Positions 30,765 to 40,250 of a stretch of DNA of 64,000 nt are shown one piece after another. How positions within the stretch are numbered: the stretch's first letter is position 1; every line of letters begins with the position of its first letter. A program made the translations under genes and the position numbers. Origin of the DNA: Paramoeba atlantica (Eukaryota > Discosea); the NCBI GenBank assembly GCA_977017575.1, contig CDRNVI010000079.1, positions 43,746-107,745 of the forward strand. The letters are read 5' to 3'. The notes under the pieces were generated by a model. That model was not told the DNA's origin. It did no database searches and was given only the letters and a program-made list of their open reading frames with translations.

Positions 30765-30937
30765 CGGTGAGGCCCCGGAGTTGCGAGAGGCCTCCATACC
30801 CCACAACTACCACCTTCCCCCCCTATTTAGCGGGGGTCGCGCGAGCGACCCCTGATAAATGGGGGGAAGGTGGTAGTTGTTTTGGGGAATATGAGAGGCC
30901 GAACGCACGGAGGGGCCGGCCGGGCCACTGAGTCTGA
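30765..30937. repeat. GC-rich palindromic repeat P2, complete copy
   Basis: The core arms CAACTACCACCTTCCCCCC / GGGGGGAAGGTGGTAGTTG enclose GGGGGTCGCGCGAGCGACCCC. The outer ends read CTCCCGGTGAGGCCCCGG on one side and AGGGGCCGGCCGGGCCACTG on the other. Nearly identical to the copy at 39872-40044. Half copies lie at 40161-40250, 59492-59580 and 60172-60237. Confidence 0.9.
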
Positions 30938-31345
30938 CGTTAGTGGGAAGCAATTTGCGAAGCCCAACCTTTCCATCATGCCCAATCCCTAGAAAAGCCA
31001 AGACCTTGTTTACGCGTCTGCAAGACAAAAATGTGTGTCGTTAGTGGGAAGCAATTTGCGTAGCCCAATTTTTCCATCATACCCAATCCCTTACAAAGCC
31101 AAGACGACTGAAGCCCAACTTTTCTGACTGAGCCCAACTTTTCCACCATACCCAACCCGTAATAAAGCCAAGACCTTTTGAAGCCCATACACGTAAAGAA
31201 AACGACATTCAATGCAAGAACGCACACGAAATGCAAATATCCAATACAATCTCGTGAATACCAACAAGGCCGCGCAGTTTCATAGGAAATTAGTGTTTTA
31301 TGACACAATATTTGAAGGAAGAAGCCCACGCACACGAAAAGAGAT

Positions 31346-32338
31346 TTAAGATTCCTGCGAGCTGTCCAAGAGAATTTGAGGTCGAATTTTCCGTAAGTTT
31401 TCCACAAACTCAGATGGGGACTGGTCTTGAGGGAGCACCACTTTCGGTCGAGCATTGATATTGCTGGATACAGAATCAAGGTCTGCTTGGGATATATTAC
31501 TGAAAGGATGAGACTTTGGGTAGAAATCTCTGACGACGCCATTGAAATTTTCGACACCACCCTTTTCCCAGCTCGCGTACGGTTTACAAAAATACGACGA
31601 GCAATTAAGGGAACGATTTACGCTCTCGTGCTTCGCGAATTCCGTTCCATTATCATATGTGAGTGTCCGTACCAAAAAGCCTTGAAGGGCGCTGGTGATA
31701 GTCTCTGCTACAAGAGTCGATTTCTTGCATGATATCTTTTTCAGGATCCCGAAACGACTTTTGCGCTCAACCAGGGTAAGAAAGTATCCACTATGGCGTG
31801 TACCTTCTATTAGATCACACTCCCAATCACCGTATCGTTCCCGATCGTTAACAATGCTGGGCCGCATATCAATATCTGTACGATTAGGGATGCTGGTACG
31901 ATTAGTTCCACGACGACGGCGTTGTCCACGAATTCCCCCCCGACGGAGGCAACTCTCCAAGTTTTGACTCTTATTCCGACTAATAAAACCATAAATTGCC
32001 TTCCGGGAAATGCTCACACCTTCTTTACGCAAAGTAACAGATATCTGTTGAGGGCTAAAGCGCCGACGTAACAGAGATATGACACTCTCTTTGATGTCTC
32101 CTTCAATTTTGCTTGCACGGGACTTCCGTTTACTCATTGCTTGGTTGAGTGTTCGTTCAGCCCGCTTCGCGTTGTACACACCATCCCGATCTCCACGTGC
32201 CAGTTCTCGACTAAGAGACGACTGATTGACTTTCAATTTTGAGGCAATTTGTGCTTGCGAAAAGTTTTCTTGATTGTGGAGAACCTCAATAAGTTTACGA
32301 TCTTCTGAATTAATACGTTTTCTAGATGTTTGACACAT
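31346..32338 (-). CDS. IS30-family transposase (copy 1, apparently intact)
   Basis: The 330-residue ORF has the whole IS30 architecture. The N-terminal helix-turn-helix is FSQAQIASKLKVNQSSLSRE. RRRFSPQQISVTLRKEG, the second DNA-binding region, follows. The DDE core has DWECDLIEG (first Asp), TYDNGTEFAKH (second Asp) and ASWEKGGVENFNG (Glu, 33 residues after the second Asp), followed by the family's N-G...R-x-F/Y-P-K block. It catalyses cut and joining of the element ends, presumably after nuclear import. IS30 is mainly a bacterial IS family. Flanking eukaryotic elements and the diverged second copy at 58.2 kb argue against simple contamination. The start ATG at 32338 is the natural one. Confidence 0.9.
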   Translation of the reverse strand: MCQTSRKRINSEDRKLIEVLHNQENFSQAQIASKLKVNQSSLSRELARGDRDGVYNAKRAERTLNQAMSKRKSRASKIEGDIKESVISLLRRRFSPQQISVTLRKEGVSISRKAIYGFISRNKSQNLESCLRRGGIRGQRRRRGTNRTSIPNRTDIDMRPSIVNDRERYGDWECDLIEGTRHSGYFLTLVERKSRFGILKKISCKKSTLVAETITSALQGFLVRTLTYDNGTEFAKHESVNRSLNCSSYFCKPYASWEKGGVENFNGVVRDFYPKSHPFSNISQADLDSVSSNINARPKVVLPQDQSPSEFVENLRKIRPQILLDSSQES

Positions 32339-32351
32339 GGTGCAAGAAAGA

Positions 32352-32757
32352 CAAAAAAAATATTATCCGGTTACATTATGCATTATCAGGTTACATTATG
32401 CGTTATCCGGTTACATTATGCGTTATCAGGTTACATTATGCGTTATCGGATTACATTATGCATTATAAGGGTGCGAGTTACTATGCATTATAAGGGTGCA
32501 AGTTTTATGCGTTATCAAGGGTACAATATGCATTATCAGTGGCCCTATATGCATTATCAAGGGTACAATATGCAGTTACTATGCATTATAAGGGTGCAAG
32601 TTTTATGCGTTATCAAGGGTACAATATGCATTATCAGTGGCCCTATATGCATTATCAAGGGTACAATATGCGTTATCAAGGGTACAATATGCGTCATCAG
32701 GTTACATTATGCATTATAAGGGTGCGAGTTTTATGCGTGATAAGGGTGCGTGTGCCA
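32352..32757. repeat. Right subterminal array of the IS30-like element
   Basis: Some eighteen units, such as GGTTACATTATGCATTATCA, AAGGGTACAATATGCATTAT and TATGCATTATAAGGGTGCGA. A compound block of about 130 bp is duplicated within (32465-32690). Cores TATGCATTAT or TATGCGTTAT recur every 19-23 bp. Confidence 0.85.
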
Positions 32758-33470
32758 ATGGCCCACCCACGGACATTCGATGCACTTTAAATGAGTCCGT
32801 TGACCCATGGAGTTAACGTGGTGGGGACGGGGATGACGTGACTCATACTCTCGGCAATCTTTGTTCCGCAGCTCTTCGTCCTTAGTCTTACCTGCTGGGG
32901 CATCCTTCCCAAAACAACGTTCACGTGCACGTTATCCGAGGATACTGCATAGGGTCACACTCCTTCTTTTGTGTGCGTAAATTTTCCCCTGCCTGGGAAG
33001 GAGCCGCCTCCCGTGCCTGATGCAGATCAGATTTGAGCCTTCGCCTCTGCGCTACAGGAACGTATTTATATTAGTCTCGTTTACTAGAGAGTATCATTCG
33101 GGTTCGCAGGAGCAGGGCTTGCAGAAATAACCCTCACACTTTGCAGTGAAGGAGGCGGAGAGGAAGGACGCTTGACTCGAACATTGGGAGGTAGTGTCGG
33201 CAATTTCCGGGAAGAACGTAACGGAGCCTCCGAAAGGGAAGATGTTTCAGGGGGGGGGGGTGCTTCTTTCGGGGGAAGGTTGCTTCTTCGGCCGCATAGA
33301 GAAAAATGGAGTTGTGAAAGTGAGGTAACTGTAGTATACTTAAATTTAGAAAGATAATTTCAAGCGAAATCCTAATCACTCGATCAAAAAATTAATGACT
33401 GCTATCTAGTTAAAAAAATTCTAAGTCTCTGCGTAGAACGCGTAGAATTCTACGTAGACTACCAACTATG
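32758..33470. other. Intergenic, no supported gene
   Basis: Mixed sequence without coding potential. A G10 run occurs at 33251-33260. Nothing was recognised. Confidence 0.3.
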
Positions 33471-33580
33471 TATAAAGGTGAATTATGCAATATAAAGGTG
33501 AATTATGCAATATAAAGGTGCAGCTTAGTATGCAATATAAGTGGCCACTTTTTATGCCAGATAAAGGTGCAAGTGGGCCC
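33470..33580. repeat. Short-repeat array, TATGCAATATAAAGGTG units
   Basis: Four to five units of about 20 bp. The last 90 bp (GTGCAGCTTAGTATGCAATA...) recur at 59851-59936 in the same orientation, so the two arrays share an origin. Confidence 0.85.
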
Positions 33581-33665
33581 TGGAGCGCGCGGGTCGCCAA
33601 AAAATATAATTCTGTCCCAGGGCGACGCTCACAGTTGGGCCTTGCTCGCAAATGGGGGCTTTTGC
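33580..33665. repeat. Dispersed repeat D1 (GGGTCGCCAAAAAATAT)
   Basis: The block GGAGCGCGCGGGTCGCCAAA then TCTGTCCCAGGGC and GCTCACAGTTGGGCC recurs at 35493-35562 and 50209-50263, and its first part near 49845. Short ACGCTCACAGTTGGGCC pieces recur alone (33735, 50105, 50145). Confidence 0.8.
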
Positions 33666-33850
33666 TTCCAGAAGGCTTCGCTCACAGTCAGGCCTTGCCT
33701 CCAGACACGTAAACTAGGTGTCATTATCGTGGGCTACGCTCACAGTTGGGTCTTAGGTGACAAAGCGTAGGAAAATGCACAACTCTGCGAAAGGGTCAGA
33801 CGATGGTAATGTAGTGTCATGGAAAAGTGCTCATCCAAAGTACCATGTGT

Positions 33851-34184
33851 AGAGGTCGTTTCGATGAGTACTTTTTTTCGGAAAACTAAACATGCGTTTC
33901 GATGTGCACTCATCCAAACTACTACAACCCCGGAATTTGAAATCGCATCACGTGGCAGAGCGCAATGAAAGCAGAAATCGACGTGAATACCAGTTATGGG
34001 GCGAATGATCTTACTACTGCGCTGAAAAAAAATCTCTCGTCTGTTTTTGGGAACTTTTCTTCATCACCTGTTTTGATGACTCGTGCGAACTATCATTCTG
34101 CCAGAATTTTCGCCGTAGCCAGAAAGCACAAAAATCGTGTCAAATCATCTTCAGGATTCGTCCTCGCGGCCACGCCTGGCGAGA

Positions 34185-34224
<40 letters not shown>

Positions 34225-34537
34225 ACACTGTGGGCGTGGGTTCAAACCCCACTCTCGTCATTTTCCGAAAGATTGTCCTCCTCACCTCGCAAAGATGAAA
34301 TGCGTAGGGAGAGGCATGAGAAGCATTCATGCAGGGCAAAGCGTGAAAGTGTCGGTCGTTACGCGCATGGCCCTAAATTGGGCGATGTGGCAAGTTGGGC
34401 GATGTAAGTTTGGGCGATGTAAGTTGGGCGATGTAGTTTGAATGAGTACTCCAAATTCCAAAGGAAATTTTCAATCCAGAGGATTTTAATCCAAAGGAAC
34501 TTTTAGTTTTCTGTATGTACTCATCGAAACTACCTCT
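33851..34537. mobile_element. Inverted-repeat-bounded segment enclosing a tRNA-Leu gene
   Basis: The left end AGAGGTCGTTTCGATGAGTA is mirrored at the right (rc of 34502-34537 reads AGAGGTAGTTTCGATGAGTA), and both continue to GAAAACTAAA, giving roughly 36-40 bp of inverted repeat with one mismatch and one gap. It contains TTCGATGAGTAC, half of the palindrome forming the ends of the 42.2-50.4-kb element. No transposase is inside. It may be a MITE carrying a tRNA gene, or a tRNA locus bracketed by two independent ends. Confidence 0.55.
34178..34260 (+). tRNA. tRNA-Leu (anticodon TAG)
   Basis: A type II cloverleaf of 83 nt. The acceptor GGCGAGA pairs with TCTCGTC (one G-T), the D-arm is TGGCCGAG...GGTCTAAGGCGCC, the anticodon arm is CCAGA-TTTAGGC-TCTGG with anticodon TAG, a long variable arm follows, and the T-arm is GTGGGTTCAAACCCCAC. 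The discriminator is A and CCA is not encoded, as expected for a nuclear gene. Confidence 0.95.
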
Positions 34538-34559
34538 GCCTATGGTTTCAAGTTTCAAG

Positions 34560-35492
34560 TTTTATCCAGCGCGTGCCCCTTGCGAACTTCGCATTGCTGC
34601 TTTGAATGTGTTTAATCATGCACTTATCCTGCAGAGATTTTGCCTCACAGAGTCCTTACCCGCACACGACGGGTGGATCACGTGAGGATTTGCCCTCGCT
34701 GGAGGAGAATGGGTGCGAGAGCTGGGGTCCCAGGTTGCAGAGTTCTGTTGTCTTGTGCAGGTGCAGAGAGCCGGATGCGTAATCCCCGTATTACAGTTTC
34801 GGGGGTAATCCGGGTGCAGAGAGCTGGGACAGAGCCGAGGTGGGGAGATTTGGGTGAGAGCCTAAACGCGGGAAGCGAGGAACACGTCTAGTGGTCCTCA
34901 AGGGAAGTTACCGTGACGCCTAGCTCTCCCGGAGAGGTAAGGATTGAGAGGAAAGAAGCCGAGAGAGGAAGCACTCACTCCAGGGGAGTGAGTCGGGGAG
35001 GGGTGAAGGGATAAAGGCGCGTCCCCTCCTTCAGCGAGGGACAGTTTCTGACAAGCTTGTCAACAACACCTCGACGGTAACAGTTCAGGAAAAACGGCAG
35101 CGCACTGAACTCACTATATTCGAGAAACGAGAAATTTGTAGATTTCAAAGTTCTATAAAACAAATCGGCTTGGGGACAACGAAAATCCAGAAGTTCGTTG
35201 AGAACTCAACGAAGTGCCCGAATTTCGTTGAGTACCCAACGAACGGGATTTGGATCTGCTTTGAAACTACGGAATGGGGAGAAGAAAAGGATAAGGGCTG
35301 GATCCCAGAACCTGGGATCTGCAAGACCGTAGCGGAAGGAGGAAATCGTCCATCTGAATCCAAGATTGCCTCAAAAAAGTCATTCCGGGTACGTCCCGGG
35401 TTCGTTGTGTCCTCAACGAGTGTTTTGTTGAATACACAATCCTGCGGAAGTGGCAGACATAGGTTCTCAGTGCGCGACCCGCGCGCTGGAGC
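34560..35492. other. Intergenic with near-palindromic TTCGTTGAG/CTCAACGAA motifs
   Basis: No supported gene. At 35190-35245 the motif TTCGTTGAGAACTCAACGAA and variants (TTTCGTTGAGTACCCAACGA, and GTTGTGTCCTCAACGAG at 35403-35421) occur three times. They resemble the TTCGATGAGTACTCATCGAA palindrome of the 42-50-kb element ends, with one position per half changed. Confidence 0.5.
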
Positions 35493-35562
35493 GCGTGGGT
35501 CGCCAAAAAATATCATTCTGTCCCAGGGCTACGCTCACAGTTGGGCCTTGCTCGCGAGACCA
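35493..35562. repeat. Dispersed repeat D1, second copy
   Basis: GGAGCGCGTGGGTCGCCAAA through TTGGGCCTTGCTCGC, near-identical to 33586-33650. The preceding 35 bp (TCTCAGTGCGCGACCCGCGC) are shared with 49833-49857. Confidence 0.8.
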
Positions 35563-35751
35563 CCTGAGATCATGTGAGACCTCTCCAGAGTGGATTTGGC
35601 TCGGGAGGGTTGTTGGATGACCTCAGAACGAGGTCACGCGAGATCGTACTCGCAACCCCTCAATAGTTGGGGGCTGATTTTGAGGAGCTACGGGTGAAAT
35701 CTCGCCACCCGCAGTCCAGCCTGGTTCAGCTAAACCAAAGAAGTGCAAAAA

Positions 35752-35825
35752 TGCTCCCGGCAGGGATCGAACCTGCGACCTTGGGCTTATTAGACCCACG
35801 CTCTAACCATCTGAGCTACGAGAGC
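35752..35825 (-). tRNA. tRNA-Ile (anticodon AAT)
   Basis: The 74-nt cloverleaf on the minus strand has acceptor GCTCTCG with CGGGAGC, D-arm TAGCTCAGATGGTTAGAGC, anticodon arm TGGGT-CTAATAA-GCCCA with anticodon AAT, T-arm GCAGGTTCGATCCCTGC and discriminator A. The A34 (inosine) isoleucine tRNA is a eukaryotic trait. Adenine at position 34 is used with INN decoding. Confidence 0.96.
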
Positions 35826-35908
35826 ACACGTCGTGTTCGGTGATCTTCTAGGACAACTGAGATTAATGTCATGGATTGCATATCTGTCCGCTCGACGCGT
35901 AGCGTAGC

Positions 35909-35980
35909 GGTCGCGTGGCTCAATGGTAGAGCGTCTGACTACGGATCAGGCGGTTGCAGGTTCGATCCCTGTCGCGATCA
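35909..35980 (+). tRNA. tRNA-Arg (anticodon ACG)
   Basis: A 72-nt cloverleaf: acceptor GGTCGCG with CGCGATC, D-arm TGGCTCAATGGTAGAGC, anticodon arm TCTGA-CTACGGA-TCAGG with anticodon ACG, T-arm GCAGGTTCGATCCCTGT and discriminator A. No CCA is encoded. It is divergent to the neighbouring tRNA-Ile with 83 bp between. Confidence 0.96.
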
Positions 35981-36004
35981 TTTTGTCGACGTGAGTTCGA
36001 CAAA

Positions 36005-36076
36005 AGGACGCACCCGGGTTTGAACCAGGGACCTCTCGATCTGCAGTCGAATGCTCTACCACTGAGCTATGCGTCC
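36005..36076 (-). tRNA. tRNA-Cys (anticodon GCA)
   Basis: A 72-nt minus-strand cloverleaf: acceptor GGACGCA with TGCGTCC, D-arm TAGCTCAGTGGTAGAGC, anticodon arm TTCGA-CTGCAGA-TCGAG with anticodon GCA, T-arm CCTGGTTCAAACCCGGG and discriminator T. It ends 24 bp from tRNA-Arg, forming a three-gene cluster. Confidence 0.96.
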
Positions 36077-36631
36077 ACGCGCCCAGCACCTGAGGAACTT
36101 CTATTTTGACGCACACGGATTTTTTACCTAGCGGCGCACAGCTTGGATGCCGTACCTCGCGTGCGGTCATACCTTCTCGGCCGTAAGGCTAAGATCAAGT
36201 GTAATTTCTGTTCTTGTCAGCTTAGTATCTGATATCAGCCTCCGGGCTGAAGATCTAGCTAATCTCCTGCGGCGGTCAGGTTCCCGATTTGCATTGCTCG
36301 GGAGCTTGGCCGCTGCTCTGCGTTACTACCGGATACCCCCACTGTAAGAGAATGGGTTTTGGGTCGAAATGGACAAATCTCTCATACTGGTGGGGATATG
36401 CTTTTTTGTCCAGTTTCCTGTTTTCTCCCAACTTTTTTGACTATTTTTTTGTATTTTTGCTTCGGAAAACGTGTTAAAAGTTTTAACACGTTAGTTATCA
36501 CTTGTAAAGTGAAAAAAACTTATAGTTTTATAGTAAAATATAAACCACCGTCCGGGTTATTATACCTAGGAGGTATAATAAGTGTCCCTAGGTATAATAA
36601 CTTTTCTTTGCGAAAAAGGGTAAAAAAAAAT

Positions 36632-36650
36632 TCGCGCCGCTTCGCGGCGC
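36632..36650. terminator. Recurrent hairpin CGCGCCGCTTCGCGGCGCG
   Basis: A perfect stem with short loop after an A-run, 40 bp beyond the pogo transposase stop. The same 17-19-bp palindrome occurs at about 9680 and 19226. Its role is unknown; a 3'-end processing or mobile hairpin are possibilities. Confidence 0.4.
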
Positions 36651-36691
36651 GTACGTCTTTACATTGCCCACAAACTCGCATGATACATTGG

Positions 36692-38314
36692 CTAGTTTTC
36701 CTCTTGTGCCTGTGAAAAATAATCATGAGTTGTACTTCGAAAACGTGCTTGAGTGGGGTGAGGCGCGGGGGTAACTTCGTTTTCTGTAGCTTCGGGGGTG
36801 AAAGAATATGAAATGCCACGAATATGAATGTTTTCGTGGTTGCTATACCCCAACTGGTTAAAATTCTTGACAATATCAATTTCATATAGGGTTTCTTGGT
36901 GGGCTTCACCCATCCAACGCAACATAAGTTCTGCACCTGCCTTTGATGCGATCTTTCTGTGCCCCTGTTGTAACCAGGGTTGATAATGATTTACGGAGTA
37001 CTCATGACGAAATCTAGCAGCGTAGCTTACATCAATGGCCTGGAGAAATTGTGTCATGCCACCGGGTATGACCCCCAATAACATAAATTCACCCATTCTA
37101 TTATTCGCAAGATCGGTCAAATGTCCTCTGGCGCTATCAAATATACTCAAGCATACTTCATCATTAGACAAAAGTGGAGCAATTGGACTCTTCATGAAAG
37201 GTATCACGTGCTTGGCCATCAGAGATCCAGTAACGACACCCGTTGGACTCTCGAGGACTTGCCATCCGAACGGGTTGCTCACAGTCCAAGGTTTTTTCGC
37301 AGAACGTCGCAGAAGAACAGTACAACGTATTGGCAAAGGAGAATACCCAGCTCCTCGTTTGATGACCGCAACTGAGGCGATGAAAGAACAGCAACGCCTA
37401 TCTCAATTGGGGTCCTCCGAAACCATGACGTTCGTGGTTCCGCGTTCGGAGAGCGTTGAATTGGAGTTCATGCTTCCGCTAAATGAAAAGGGTATTTCAT
37501 CAAAGTTGATGATTATGGCAATGCACCGAGATAGACGAATAGAATATAGAAACTGATGAAACCCTTGAATACAAGCTACGATCTGTTCGTGTGTTTTGGT
37601 GGTTCGTCTTTGAACAGACCGCAATGCAATACTGTGTCGTTTCTTCCACTTTGAAAACCATTTTCTGGTTACAGATTCGCCTTTCAGTGTTCGAGCTTTG
37701 AGCTTTGTAGTGGCAACTGAAACGCGGAGGTTTTGCGCTGGAAGACTAGAGAACCATCTATAAAGCTCAGATCCAACATCGTCTTCTCCAACGTTTTCCC
37801 CTCTTAATCTTTTACGACATCCGTCGCCACGGGATGAATTCTCTGTTTGACGTTTCCAGCTTTGTAGTTGCGAGCGACCGGATAAAAAGACTCGACCTCG
37901 TGTAGTAAGGTACAACTCTCGCTGTAGTTTGGAAAACCACTCTGTCTCGCCTTGTAGTGAACCTAGCAAGCGCATGGCAGTTCGCTTGTCCTTCATTGAT
38001 ATGTCCGTACGTCTTTGCTTCCCTGCTGGTGATTTTCCCGCGACGGAAGCATTTTTGTTTTGACAATTTTTTAACCGTGCACAGGATTCAAGAAGATTGG
38101 CCCTTTCGACGCCAGACAAAATTTCTGAATTTTCCTCTTCCTCTTGAAATATATTAGAGAAATTTACTTCTTCGAGATCAAGGTCATTTTCGTTGTCGGG
38201 TGATTCATTCCCTCCATCGCCGAACTCTTCGTTCGTGGTATCGGATTCATTGGTATCGCTTGTTTCTGTTTCTCGGTTGCCAGAAATATTATGGAGGGTA
38301 TCCTCGTAGCACAT
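36692..38314 (-). pseudogene. Pogo/Tigger-like DDE_1 transposase, single in-frame TGA
   Basis: One continuous minus-strand frame is interrupted only by TGA at 37403-37405. The N-terminus is acidic. A CENP-B/Tc5-type DNA-binding helix follows (ESVTRKWFSKWKKRHSIAL). The catalytic core has IIINFDEIPFSFSG (first Asp), RGTTNVMVSEDPN, then after the stop DRRCCSFIASV, SIFDSARGHLTD (second Asp) and FLQAIDVSYAARF (third Asp), matching the pogo D-D-D pattern. Total length near 540 residues is normal for the family. One point mutation would explain inactivation; read-through is possible but unsupported. Confidence 0.85.
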
Positions 38315-38401
38315 GTATTAAATGTATGTTCAAATATATACGTATTCGATGTTTGATCAGAGGTAGGGGGGGGGGGTATAATAAGGACCCTAGGGACACT
38401 T

Positions 38402-39536
38402 ATTGCGGTGGTTGTAAAACTACCGCTCTACACTCGATTATTGAAAGAAAAGTGAACAAAAACAGTGAAAATATAAAGGGGAACACAGTAATATAATAGA
38501 AGAAAAAAATATAAAAGGGGGCTCCGGTGGTCCAAAACTGAAAAAAAAAATTGAAAAAAATGGGGGTCCAGGGGGGCCCACTCGCACATTGATAATTTTC
38601 TTTTTTAGGCTCTTCGTTAAACGCGGTGGTTGCTTTCAACTTAGAAGTCACTCATGCTGCGCGCTTCGCGTTGAAAACTACCGCCGCGTTTAACGAAGAG
38701 CCTAAAAAAGAAAATTTAGCCTGGAAAACGGAAAGATTATAGCCAAAAATAGCCGAATTTCGGGTACAAATGGGGTCATTTTCGCATATTTTTGCTCTCA
38801 GAGCACTAAATCCGACATTTGCGCGTGGGAAATCACTCGCAGGCATGAATGAAAGCCTACCGAACGTATTGGGTAGAGAATACGACTCCAACCATACCAT
38901 TCTTTCGACACAAAAATGCCCCTTTAGGTCCGAAAAATACTTTTTCACCTTTTTTAGTCAAAAGTGGGTCATTTTGGGGGGCGCACCACAGTTCGAAGAA
39001 GTGATACCTTGCGAAAACAACTGCGTAGAAATCTAGTGTAGGTCCCAAACTATCAAAATACAATAGGGGAAACGATTTTGGAAAAATATTTTTTTTGTCA
39101 TCTTTTCCGCCAAGTTGAATTTTTTTTCGAAAAAATTTTTCCGAAAAAATCCGAACTTGGCGGACCCGTCCTGCGGATACGCGGGGGGGTCACCCCCGGG
39201 TAGGGGGGTGGAAAATGCGCGCCAAGACCCCGGCTACCCTTTCTGCGGTTTTTTTTCGAAAACTAATTTTTTCGAAAAAATTTGATCGACCATGCCCCCC
39301 CCCCCTGGACCCCCCCCCTGGACCCCCCCCTGGACCCCCCCCATGGACCCCCCCCATGGACCCCCCATTTTTTTCAAAAAAATTTTTCAGTTTTGGACCA
39401 CCGGAGCCCCCTTTTATATTTTTTTCTTCTATTATATTACTGTGTTCCTCTTTATATTTTCACTGTTTTTGTTCACTTTTTTTTCAATAATCGAGTGTAG
39501 AGCGGTAGTTTTACAACCACCGCAATGCATAGTTAC
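38402..39536. mobile_element. Foldback FB1 copy with terminal inverted repeats ATTGCGGTGG...
   Basis: Left ATTGCGGTGGTTGTAAAACT and right AGTTTTACAACCACCGCAAT are perfect inverses, and the inverse relation extends about 170 bp (through ACAGTGAAAATATAAAG and GGTGGTCCAAAACTG). Between the arms lie the TAGGCTCTTCG hairpin (38605-38710) and a long segment shared inverted with 40251-40988. It is inserted into the pogo-like element. Confidence 0.85.
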
Positions 39537-39830
39537 TGCACATTGATAATGCATAACGTGCCGCACATTGATAATGCATATAGCACATTGATATTGATAT
39601 TGCATAGTTACTGCACATTGATAATGCATAACATGCCGCACATTGATAATGCATATAGCACATTGATAGTGCATACTAAGCGGCACATTGATATTGCATA
39701 GTTACTGCACATTGATAATGCATATAGCACATTGATAATGCATATAGCACATTGATATTGCATACAGCACATTGATAATGCATACAGCACATTGATAATG
39801 CATACAGCACATTGACGATGCATTATTTGG
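39537..39830. repeat. Short-repeat array, GCACATTGATAATGCATA units
   Basis: About thirteen units of 18-22 bp with ATAATGCATA or ATATTGCATA cores. The CACTCGCACATTGATAA phrase also occurs once inside FB1 at 38580 and at 57959, linking the array to that family. Confidence 0.88.
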
Positions 39831-39871
39831 AAATTAAAGGTGTTTTCAAGAAATAGTGAACACTCGTCTCT

Positions 39872-40044
39872 GCTCCCGGTGAGGCCCCGGAGTTGCGAGA
39901 GGCCTCCATACCCCACAACTACCACCTTCCCCCCCTATTTAGCGGGGGTCGCGCGAGCGACCCCTGATAAATGGGGGGAAGGTGGTAGTTGTTTTGGGGA
40001 AAATGAGAGGCTGAACGCACGGAGGGGCCGGCCGGGCCACTGAG
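39872..40044. repeat. GC-rich palindromic repeat P2, complete copy
   Basis: Nearly identical to 30765-30937, including GGGGGTCGCGCGAGCGACCC and the GGCCGGCCGGGCCACTGAGT end. The downstream GGTCTTGTTTACCCGTCTGC also recurs near 31000 and, inverted, at 59470. Confidence 0.9.
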
Positions 40045-40160
40045 TCACGTGAAAGTGTGACACCCAAAAACTAAACCTAGGTCTTGTTTACCCGTCTGCA
40101 CAACAGAACCGTAAATGGCACGTAAAGATGGTTGGCCGAGGTACCCAATAAATTCACCTT

Positions 40161-40250
40161 TGCTCCCGGTGAGGCCCCGGAGTTGCGTGAAGGCCTCCAT
40201 ACCCCACAACTACCACCTTCCCCCCCTAATTTAGCGGGGGTCGCGCGAGT
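40161..40250. repeat. P2 half copy interrupted by FB1
   Basis: It starts CTCCCGGTGAGGCCCCGG and stops at GGGGGTCGCGCGAG, the palindrome centre, where the FB1 segment (TCCAGGGGGGG) begins. The second half is missing. Confidence 0.8.

Larger units (their letters stand above)
30429..32757. mobile_element. IS30-like DNA transposon bounded by inverted short-repeat arrays
   Basis: The left boundary (GCCACTCGCACC) and right boundary (GGGTGCGTGTGCC) are imperfect inverses and lead into inverted arrays of about 20-bp units (30429-30628, 32352-32757). Inside are a GC-rich palindrome (30765-30937), a spacer with GGGAAGCAATTTGCG modules (30945-31200) and the transposase gene. A target duplication could not be resolved. 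It adjoins the N-terminal end of the hAT-like ORF. Confidence 0.65.

Noticed and set aside
30429-32757. CRISPR-like arrays of short repeats
   Set aside because: Repeat units abut with no unique spacers, and the context is eukaryotic transposon ends.
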